Assembly: GCA_023248955.1 (NCBI GenBank)
Contig: JAHFDP010000008.1
Coordinates: 1-50,608, forward strand
Direction of reading: 5' to 3'
DNA from: Deltaproteobacteria bacterium
GTDB lineage: Bacteria > Myxococcota > Myxococcia > Myxococcales > JAHFDP01
Length of the DNA: 50,608 nucleotides
The notes under the pieces are model-generated. The model worked only from the letters and a program-made list of their open reading frames with translations. It made no database searches and was not told the origin of the DNA. The position numbers and the translations under genes are program-made. This document shows positions 44,253-50,608 of the stretch, piece after piece; within the stretch, counting starts at the first letter, position 1; every line of letters starts with the position of its first letter.

Positions 44253-45944
44253 ATGGCAGACTCTCCCAAAACCAGTGGCAAACCGCAGTTCGGAATGACG
44301 CGAAAACCGAAGGCAACTTTCGGCGACGTGATGGCGGGAACGCCTTCCGGAACCAGCCGCGACGAACGCCCTCGTCGCGACAAACCTCGGCGTGATGCGC
44401 CACGTACGGCCTCCGGTGTATCGGCGCCAATTCTCGATACGCCCGCGCCACCGCTCGCTTCGCAAGAAGCTGTGCCGATCGAAAACGAGTCGTTCGCTGA
44501 GCTCTTTGCCGCGCAGGACAAGCGCTCCACCACGCCCGCGGTCAAACCTGGCGCCAAAATTCGCGGGACCGTTTTTCATCTTGGGAAGGAGATGGCGTTC
44601 GTCACGCTGCCAGGCGCGCAAGAGGCGATGATCTCGCTCGCCGAATTTCTTGGCGCGGACGGCGCGGCGCCAACCCTCGCACTCGGAGATTCGATCGAAG
44701 CGTTCGTGGTTCGCGCGGACGCCGAGGGCATTCTGCTCTCCAAAGGATTCGGCCGCGGCGTGCACGGGCGCGCCATGCTGGAAGATGCCCGCGCAAGCGG
44801 ACTTCCCGTCGACGGCAAAGTGACCGGCGTCAATCCTGGCGGGTTGGAAGTCGAAGTCGGCGGACAACGTGCTTTTTGTCCAGTGTCGCAAATCGCGCTC
44901 GGATTCGTGGAGGACCCGTCGATCTTTGTCGGGAAGAAACTCGCCTTTCGCGTGACCGAGTTGCGCGGGCGCGACGTCGTGTTGTCGCGCAAAGCGTTGC
45001 TGGAAGCGGAACGCAGCGAGCGCGCGGTGGAGACGAAAAAAAAGCTCGCGGTCGGCGCCGTCTTTTCCGCGACGGTGACCAGCGTGCGGCCGTTCGGTGC
45101 GTTCGTCGATCTCGGCGGCGTGGAAGGTCTCATTCCCAAGAGCGAGCTCGGATACCAGCGCGGTCTCGATCCTGCGGAAGTTGTGAAAGTCGGCGAAACG
45201 GTTCAGGCCGAAGTCATTCGGATCGAAGCGGGAGACCCGACGTCCAGCGACAAGAGCAAACGGCACGATCGCATCGCGCTCTCGCTGCGCGCGCTGGCGG
45301 AGGATCCGTGGGACGTCGCCATGCGCACACTGGCGGATGGGCAACGGCTCGAGGGCAAAGTGGTGCGCACGGCGGCGTTCGGGCTGTTCGTGGAAGTCGC
45401 GTCGAACATGGATGGACTGCTGCACCGCTCGCAGCTCGGAAGTTTGTCGCCGAAAGTGGGCGAGACGATCGCGGTACGGATCGAGGGCATCGACGTCGAA
45501 GCGCGCCGGATTTCGTTGGCGCTCGACGGCGTCCCGGAGACGCGAGAGACGCCGCGCGAAACATCAGCAGCACCCGCGCAGCTCGCGACGAAACCGGCAG
45601 CGCGACCGATGCCACGCATTGGCGACGCCGTCGACGCCGTGGTGGAGCGCGTGGAATCGTACGGTGTTTTTGTCGTCTTCGACGGTGGACAAGGCTTGGT
45701 GCCGTCTTCGGAAACCGGCACGCCGCAGGGAGCGGATTTACGCAAACACTTTCCGAAGGGCGCCAAGCTCCGCGCGGTGATCGTGGAGATCGACGACCGA
45801 CGACGGTTGCGTCTCTCGGTGACTGAAGTGGCGCGACGTGAAGAGCGTGATGAAGCGGATGCGTATCTCGCGAAAAATCGGCCCAGCGTGACAGCGGGCA
45901 AGCACGGCATGGGAACGTTCGCGGATCTTTTCAAGAAGAGGTAA
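44253..45944 (+). CDS. Multi-S1-domain RNA-binding protein
   Basis: 563 residues. A charged, disordered N-terminus (about 1-95) is followed by five S1/OB-fold units. They lie at about 98-160, 183-245, 268-345, 363-430 and 455-525. The third (GAVFSATVTSVRPFGAFVDLGGVEGLIPKSEL) and fourth (RLEGKVVRTAAFGLFVEVASNMDGLLHRSQL) are canonical, and the first two are weaker. The size and number match ribosomal protein S1-like RNA chaperones, but this is not the ordinary six-domain rpsA. The C-terminal GMGTFADLFKKR is a short helical tail. A role in translation or RNA folding is expected. Confidence 0.88.
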   Translation: MADSPKTSGKPQFGMTRKPKATFGDVMAGTPSGTSRDERPRRDKPRRDAPRTASGVSAPILDTPAPPLASQEAVPIENESFAELFAAQDKRSTTPAVKPGAKIRGTVFHLGKEMAFVTLPGAQEAMISLAEFLGADGAAPTLALGDSIEAFVVRADAEGILLSKGFGRGVHGRAMLEDARASGLPVDGKVTGVNPGGLEVEVGGQRAFCPVSQIALGFVEDPSIFVGKKLAFRVTELRGRDVVLSRKALLEAERSERAVETKKKLAVGAVFSATVTSVRPFGAFVDLGGVEGLIPKSELGYQRGLDPAEVVKVGETVQAEVIRIEAGDPTSSDKSKRHDRIALSLRALAEDPWDVAMRTLADGQRLEGKVVRTAAFGLFVEVASNMDGLLHRSQLGSLSPKVGETIAVRIEGIDVEARRISLALDGVPETRETPRETSAAPAQLATKPAARPMPRIGDAVDAVVERVESYGVFVVFDGGQGLVPSSETGTPQGADLRKHFPKGAKLRAVIVEIDDRRRLRLSVTEVARREERDEADAYLAKNRPSVTAGKHGMGTFADLFKKR

Positions 45945-45946
45945 TT

Positions 45947-46032
45947 CGAAAACGTGATCGTAAGCGTGAATGTCGGCGTGATCGAAGAAACGCCAAGGCC
46001 AAAGGCCGATCACGTTCGCGGTCACGTTTTCG
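45947..46032. repeat. Inverted repeat between the S1 and methyltransferase genes
   Basis: Arms 45947-45969 and 46010-46032 (23 bases each) are 19/23 complementary, and three of the four mismatches form G-U pairs in RNA, so 22 of 23 can pair. An inner GGCCAAAGGCC hairpin sits in the loop. The arms contain repeated CGTGA hexamer-like units. It lies in the 100-bp gap after the S1 gene stop and may end its transcript. Confidence 0.65.
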
Positions 46033-46044
46033 CCTGACGCAAAA

Positions 46045-47169
46045 ATGGCCTACCGTTTTTTCGCCACCTGCAGCCGCGGATCCGAGGATCTCCTCGCGGG
46101 TGAACTTCGTGCACTCGGCGCCAAGAAAATCGCGCAGGCCCGCGGTGGCGTCTATTTCGTCGGCGCGTTGGCTGCCGGAGAACGCGCTTGTCTCTGGCTT
46201 CGCACTGCGCAACGCGTGCTCTTACCTCTCGCCGAAAGCGATGCCGCCGACGCCGACGCGCTCTACGCTTTCGCGCGCACCATCGGGTGGCAAGATCACC
46301 TCACCCCGCAAACGACATTCGCTGTCGAAGCAACCGTCAAATCCAGCGCCATCACCCATTCCCATTTCGCAGCGCTGCGCGTGAAGGACGCCATCTGCGA
46401 CGTGCTGCGCGAGCGGCTGGGCGCACGGCCCGACGTCGACGCCAAAAACCCCGATGTCTCCGTCGTGCTTCATCTCTCCTCGAACCACGCTTCGTTGGCG
46501 CTGGATCTCGCGGGTGAAGCGCTCTCGCGCCGCGGCTATCGTGTGTCGCCCACGCCCGCGCCACTCAAAGAAACGCTGGCCGCCGCGCTGGTGCTCGACG
46601 CGGGTTGGGTCGGGGAGCGGCCGCTGCACGATCCACTCACTGGATCCGGAACCATCGCCATCGAAGCCGCGCTCTTTGCGCTACGCCGGGCGCCAGGCCG
46701 CCGCCGCGCGATGGCCTTTCTGCGCTGGCCCGCGCTGGCCGCCACCTCGCGCAGCGACTGGACGCGGCTCTGTGAAGAGGCCGACGCGCTGGCCTTGACG
46801 AAACTTCCCGCGCCCGTGACCTGCGCCGATTTCAACGAAGACGCCGTCGCGGCGGCGCGCGCCAACGTCCGCGCCGCTGGGCTCGAAGGCCACGTCACGG
46901 TTCGCAAAGAAGATGTGCGCCGCATGCCGCCGCTCGATCCCTGTGGTGCGCTGGTGATGAACCCACCTTACGCCGAACGCTTAGGCCAGCCGCTGCAAGT
47001 CCTCGGCTTCTACCGGCAGATCGACGAAGTCTTCGCCACCTCGCCCGGCGCGACAGCGACCGTGCTCGCCACGGGTCTTTGGGCACAAGCGGTTACGCGA
47101 CGGCCCTTGCGCGTGCGCGAAGTGATGAACGGACCAATTTCGGCGCGGGTTTTTCACTACACGTTATAA
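46045..47169 (+). CDS. RlmL-like 23S rRNA methyltransferase
   Basis: 374 residues. An N-terminal THUMP-like region (MAYRFFATCSRGSEDLLAGELRALGA then about residues 50-160) binds the RNA. The Rossmann methyltransferase domain has PLHDPLTGSGTIAIEAALFA, with the SAM loop modified to LTGSGT. VMNPPYAERLG (about residue 305) is the N6/N2-guanine-type catalytic motif. This is the RlmL half of the RlmKL family, which makes m2G in helix 74 of 23S rRNA. There is no RlmK half, as in shorter homologues. Confidence 0.9.
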   Translation: MAYRFFATCSRGSEDLLAGELRALGAKKIAQARGGVYFVGALAAGERACLWLRTAQRVLLPLAESDAADADALYAFARTIGWQDHLTPQTTFAVEATVKSSAITHSHFAALRVKDAICDVLRERLGARPDVDAKNPDVSVVLHLSSNHASLALDLAGEALSRRGYRVSPTPAPLKETLAAALVLDAGWVGERPLHDPLTGSGTIAIEAALFALRRAPGRRRAMAFLRWPALAATSRSDWTRLCEEADALALTKLPAPVTCADFNEDAVAAARANVRAAGLEGHVTVRKEDVRRMPPLDPCGALVMNPPYAERLGQPLQVLGFYRQIDEVFATSPGATATVLATGLWAQAVTRRPLRVREVMNGPISARVFHYTL

Positions 47170-47194
47170 CGAGCGCCGCTTCCCTTAAGAGAAC

Positions 47195-48937
47195 ATGGCC
47201 CGCACACGTCTTCACGCCGCAACCGTCGAAGTCCCGCTCTCTTCTCTTCCCGCCGCCGCGCTTCGCGCCGTCCTCCGCGAAGGCTACAACGCCGCCGATT
47301 TGCGCCGCGACATCCTCGCCGGACTCGTTGTCGGCGTCGTCGCTCTACCGCTCTCCATGGCACTCGCCATCGCCGTTGGCGCGCCACCGCAACACGGGCT
47401 CTATACCGCCATCGTCGGTGGATCTATCGTCGCGCTGCTTGGCGGATCACGAACGCAGGTGACCGGCCCCACCGCAGCATTCATCGTCATCCTCGCTCCC
47501 ATTTATACCAAATTTGGCATGAGCGGCCTCCTGATGTCGGGGCTCCTCGCCGGCGTCCTGCTCACCGCGATGGGACTTTTTCGTCTCGGGAAATTGATCG
47601 AATTCATTCCGCATCCCGTCACCACCGGCTTCACGGCGGGCATTGGAACGGTCATCGCGACGCTGCAACTCAAAGATCTTTTCGGGCTCAAACTCACCCA
47701 CGCCGCGCCTCATTTTCTGGAGCAGGTCGCGGCGATGATCGAAGCAAACGCCACGTTTTCAGTCCTGGAATTCGCCCTCGGCTTCACCACGCTTCTTGCG
47801 CTGATTTATCTGCCGCGCGTCTCTCGCCGCATGCCGCCCGCGCCGCTCCTGGCGCTTCCGTTGGCGGCGATTGCGGCTTGGCTCATTCACCATCTCCATC
47901 CGTCGCTGCAAATCGCCACCATCGACTCTCGCTTCCACGGAATTCCGCAGACGCCACCGCTCCCAATCTTGCCGTGGACTGCCGCTGGTGCCGACGGCAT
48001 CGCTCTCCCTTTTTCGTTCGACACGCTACGCCTGCTCCTTCCCGGCGCGTTCGCCATTGCCATGCTTGGCGCAATCGAATCGCTGCTCTCGGCAGTGGTC
48101 TCCGACGGCATGGCCGGAACGCGGCATGATCCGGACGCGGAGCTGCTCGCCCTCGGCGTCGGCAATATCCTGTGCCCGTTCTTCGGCGGCATTCCCGCCA
48201 CCGGCGCCATCGCGCGCACCGCGACAAACATTCGCTCGGGCGGCCGCTCTCCGATCGCATCGGTGATCCATGCGCTCACGGTGCTCGCCGCCGTGCTCGT
48301 GCTGGCACCGCTGATCGGCTACCTGCCGATGGCTTCGCTCGCCGCGCTTCTTCTCCTTGTGGCGTGGAACATGTCCGACGCGAAGCATTTCGTGCATACA
48401 CTCAAAATCGCCCCACGCAGCGACGTGGCGGTCTTACTGACCTGCTTCGGTCTAACGGTTATTTTCGACATGGTGATTGCCGTATCGGTGGGAATTGTGT
48501 TGGCCGCGTTGCTCTTCATGCGCCGCATGGCCGCACTCACCGAGACAAAGATTCTGGAAACGGGAGCACATCCGCACGGTGCGCCGGGACCCTTGCCACA
48601 CGGCGTGCTCGTTTACGACATCGACGGGCCGCTCTTCTTCGGCGCTGCAACACGGGCCATGGACGCACTTCACGCGATCGGCGATCGCGCGAAGGTAGTG
48701 ATTCTGCGCCTCGAGGACGTACCAGCCATCGACGCCACGGGACTCGTCGCGCTGGAGAGCGCGCTGGCCCGGCTTCAAAAGGATCGTTGCCTTGCCATTC
48801 TTTGCGGCCTGTCGCGCCAGCCCGCAGTAGCGCTGGCCCGCGCGAAGATTGTTGACGAAGCGGATCGGTTGCTCATTCGAGCCGATATTGTGAGCGCAAT
48901 CGAAACGGCGACGCAATACATTGGATCGCGAAAGTAA
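47195..48937 (+). CDS. SulP-family inorganic anion transporter with STAS domain
   Basis: 580 residues. About ten to twelve membrane helices (from DILAGLVVGVVALPLSMALAIAVGAPPQHGLYTAIVGG) include the SulP signature GGSRTQVTGPTAAFI. The C-terminal cytosolic STAS domain (about 465-560) has LVYDIDGPLFFGAA and AIDATGLVALESAL, the anti-sigma-antagonist fold. Such transporters move sulfate, bicarbonate or other anions; the ion cannot be told from sequence. It ends 6 bp before the convergent acetyltransferase gene. Confidence 0.94.
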   Translation: MARTRLHAATVEVPLSSLPAAALRAVLREGYNAADLRRDILAGLVVGVVALPLSMALAIAVGAPPQHGLYTAIVGGSIVALLGGSRTQVTGPTAAFIVILAPIYTKFGMSGLLMSGLLAGVLLTAMGLFRLGKLIEFIPHPVTTGFTAGIGTVIATLQLKDLFGLKLTHAAPHFLEQVAAMIEANATFSVLEFALGFTTLLALIYLPRVSRRMPPAPLLALPLAAIAAWLIHHLHPSLQIATIDSRFHGIPQTPPLPILPWTAAGADGIALPFSFDTLRLLLPGAFAIAMLGAIESLLSAVVSDGMAGTRHDPDAELLALGVGNILCPFFGGIPATGAIARTATNIRSGGRSPIASVIHALTVLAAVLVLAPLIGYLPMASLAALLLLVAWNMSDAKHFVHTLKIAPRSDVAVLLTCFGLTVIFDMVIAVSVGIVLAALLFMRRMAALTETKILETGAHPHGAPGPLPHGVLVYDIDGPLFFGAATRAMDALHAIGDRAKVVILRLEDVPAIDATGLVALESALARLQKDRCLAILCGLSRQPAVALARAKIVDEADRLLIRADIVSAIETATQYIGSRK

Positions 48938-48943
48938 TACGGT

Positions 48944-49399
48944 TCACTCCTGGCCCAATTCGTACATCGCGTAGCGCGCCCGCCGCATGCCCAGTGCCGC
49001 ATACGTTTCCTGTGCGCGGCTGTTTTCATTCTCGACGTAGAGCCGCAATCCCCGAACGCCGGCGCTTTTCGATCGCGCCACCACTTCGGTCCACAGCGCG
49101 CGAAAGACACCGTCCCGCCGCGCCGCTGGCTCCACGTAAACCGATTGCAACCACCACCAATCGGCGTTTCGCCAATCGCTCCACTCGGTGGTGATCATGA
49201 GTTGTCCGACAACGGCAGCGCTCGTTTGAGCGACGAGATAAAAGCCCTTTGATGAATCGCGAAGCACCGCTTCGACACCCGCGCGCAACGTGGCGCGGTC
49301 GAGATGCTTCGATTCGGTTTCCAACGCCAGCGCGACGTTGAAGGCCACAATCGTTTCAATATCGTCGCCGCGCGCGTCGCGAACCGTCACCACGCTCAC
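48944..49399 (-). CDS. GNAT-family acetyltransferase
   Basis: 151 residues from the GTG at 49399, which overlaps the upstream stop as GTGA. The GNAT core is visible: VTVRDARGDDIETIVAFN at the N-terminus, QLMITTEWSDWRNADWWWLQSVYVEPAARRDGVFRALW (acetyl-CoA loop, RRDGV in place of the usual R-x-x-G-x-G/A) and GLRLYVENENSRAQETYAALGMRRARYAMYEL. It may acetylate an amine of a metabolite or protein. Longer starts upstream are read-through of the DHH gene in another frame. Confidence 0.85.
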   Translation of the reverse strand: MSVVTVRDARGDDIETIVAFNVALALETESKHLDRATLRAGVEAVLRDSSKGFYLVAQTSAAVVGQLMITTEWSDWRNADWWWLQSVYVEPAARRDGVFRALWTEVVARSKSAGVRGLRLYVENENSRAQETYAALGMRRARYAMYELGQE

Positions 49400-50406
49400 A
49401 ACGCTGCATCCACCGCCGCGCCGATGGCTGCGCGCACCGTCGTGAGATCCCCCTTCACCGTGCAGCCCGCCGCGTTGTGGTGACCGCCACCGCCAAACTG
49501 CTGCGCCACCGCCGCGACGTTCACCGTGCCGCGCGATCGAAACGAGATGCGCCACGCGTCCGTTCCGTCCAGCGGCTCGGAGAAGCTGGCGGCGACTTCT
49601 ACACCGTCGATGCTGCGTGCGAAGTTGATGAAGCCATCCGTGAGATCATCCGTACGTCCCGTGCGCGCCACCATGTCGCGCGCAACCAGAATCGACGCGA
49701 ACTTTCCGCTCGGGCTGGTGGCCAGCGTGCCCAACACTTCGCCCAGCAACTTCACGCGCGCCAGCGGCTGCGATTCGTAAATGCGCGACGCCATCTCCCA
49801 CGGATCGACGCCCGCCTCGAGCAGCGCGGCACTGATGCGCATGCACTCCGGATCGGTGGAGCTGTACTTGAAGCAACCGGTGTCGGTGAGGATCGAAGCG
49901 TACAGGCCGGCGGCCGCATTCGCCGAGAGCGGATGACCGAGTCCGGCGATGATTTTGAAAACGAGCACACCCACAGCAGCCGCGGCGGGATCGACGTAGT
50001 TGATGTCGCCGAAGGGATCGGTGGTCAGGTGGTGATCGAGGTTGATGGTCACGCCACGCCGTTCGGCCGTCGGAAGATCGGAGCCCAGGCGATGCAGCGC
50101 ACCCGAATCGCAAGCCACCATGGCATCGAAGGATCCTTCGGGAACGGTCCGCACCACCGCGTCCGAACCGGGAAGAAAACGCAGGTTGTAAGGCAACTGA
50201 TCAGGATTGTAATGCACGACCTCGCGGCCCATTTCACGCAGCGCCACGGCCAGCCCAAGACTCGATCCAAGTGCATCGCCATCCGGACCGCGGTGCATGG
50301 TGATGAGCACGCGCCGCGCGTCGCGGAGCACGTCGATCACGCGTGGTAAATTTTCCGCCGGCTTCCAGTCACGCGCGTTGGCGACACCGCGGTTTATCGC
50401 CTTCAT
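49396..50406 (-). CDS. DHH-family phosphoesterase (NrnA-like oligoribonuclease/pAp phosphatase)
   Basis: 336 residues. The DHH domain has HRGPDGDALGSSL, VACDSG and NLDHHLTTDPFGDINYVDP, giving the expected metal ligands. The DHHA1 domain ends in VAAVAQQFGGGGHHNAAGC. NrnA-type enzymes degrade 2-5 nt RNA and 3'-phosphoadenosine-5'-phosphate. It is coupled to the GNAT gene by a GTGA overlap. Its ATG lies five bases from a 66-bp tandem repeat that makes up its upstream leader. Confidence 0.93.
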   Translation of the reverse strand: MKAINRGVANARDWKPAENLPRVIDVLRDARRVLITMHRGPDGDALGSSLGLAVALREMGREVVHYNPDQLPYNLRFLPGSDAVVRTVPEGSFDAMVACDSGALHRLGSDLPTAERRGVTINLDHHLTTDPFGDINYVDPAAAAVGVLVFKIIAGLGHPLSANAAAGLYASILTDTGCFKYSSTDPECMRISAALLEAGVDPWEMASRIYESQPLARVKLLGEVLGTLATSPSGKFASILVARDMVARTGRTDDLTDGFINFARSIDGVEVAASFSEPLDGTDAWRISFRSRGTVNVAAVAQQFGGGGHHNAAGCTVKGDLTTVRAAIGAAVDAAL

Positions 50407-50411
50407 TTTCC

Positions 50412-50608
50412 GTCTCCGGAGTGGGGGACCCGTCCCCCACCGCCCGCCGGCGAAGCCGTCGTGCTCCTTCCCCCTGTGTCTCCGGAGTGGGGGACCCGTC
50501 CCCCACCGCCCGCCGGCGAAGCCGTCGTGCTCCTTCCCCCTGTGTCTCCAGAGTGGGGGACCCGTCCCCCACCGCCCGCCGGCGAAGCCGTCGTGCTCCT
50601 TCCCCCTG
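50412..50608. repeat. 66-bp tandem repeat, at least three units
   Basis: The GTCTCC landmark recurs at 50412, 50478 and 50544, an exact 66-bp period, and the array continues past the window. Each unit has a GTGGGGGACCCGTCCCCCAC hairpin and a CCGGCGAAGCCG palindrome, a 12-mer also in the 149-bp repeat. On the minus strand the array is continuously open, repeating a 22-residue unit (GDGSPTPETQGEGARRLRRR plus two). Minus-strand nrnA-like transcripts would pass through it. Confidence 0.92.

Noticed and set aside
44052-45425. 457-codon minus-strand frame opposite the S1 gene
   Set aside because: Antisense shadow of canonical S1 domains.

Overview
The window is about 50.6 kb of high-GC, densely coded bacterial chromosome. 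Its gene content suggests a deltaproteobacterium of the Myxococcota type. It has a PEGA-tailed Ser/Thr kinase next to an FHA/GAF sigma-54 activator, an FHA-diguanylate-cyclase-like protein, a kinase fold behind a signal peptide, many small lipoproteins and HEAT/TPR envelope proteins, and a soluble hybrid histidine kinase. This is inferred from gene families; no rRNA or other marker is present. I see no tRNA, rRNA, CRISPR array, transposase or prophage.

Layout. 1-7.5 kb: the end of a membrane phosphoesterase (cut by the window edge), a PIN toxin/ribbon-helix-helix antitoxin pair, a CsgG/TolB-like protein, a lipoprotein of HYDIN-like Ig repeats coupled to a DUF3501 gene, a glutathione S-transferase and a glyoxalase-fold protein. 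7.5-13.2 kb: a tight plus-strand run msrP-msrQ-hutU-glycosyltransferase-hutI, joining periplasmic methionine-sulfoxide repair to histidine catabolism. 13.2-19.7 kb: hybrid histidine kinase, ogt, long-chain acyl-CoA synthetase, a TPR protein and a VWA lipoprotein, with two copies of a structured repeat. 19.8-30.0 kb: lon, then kinase, TPR-like membrane protein, FHA-GAF-sigma54 activator, two lipoproteins and a small membrane protein. 30.1-36.8 kb (minus strand): phoH, then FHA-GGDEF, mutL, TPR lipoprotein, beta-barrel and coiled-coil protein in one apparent operon. 36.9-39.7 kb: small conserved protein, exported kinase-like protein, SRPBCC protein and glpX. 39.7-44.2 kb: a second antitoxin/PIN pair, then a four-gene coupled chain HAD - HEAT protein - lipoprotein - hom. 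44.2-50.6 kb: a multi-S1 RNA-binding protein, an RlmL-like methyltransferase, a SulP transporter, a GNAT acetyltransferase coupled to a DHH phosphoesterase (nrnA-like), and a 66-bp tandem repeat running off the window.

The most unusual signal is a family of about 230-305 bp elements at 13238-13491, 15331-15635 and 41774-42001. They share a 23-bp core and hairpins in equivalent positions, but each is closed by inverted-repeat arms of unrelated sequence. Each lies directly at or within the 3' end of a gene, and the third supplies the last ~77 codons and the stop of a lipoprotein. They could be structured RNAs or a non-autonomous mobile element. Other notable points are promoters placed so close to start codons that the messages should be leaderless (both antitoxins and the FHA-GGDEF gene), a kinase fold behind a signal peptide, and a GGDEF domain with a broken signature.
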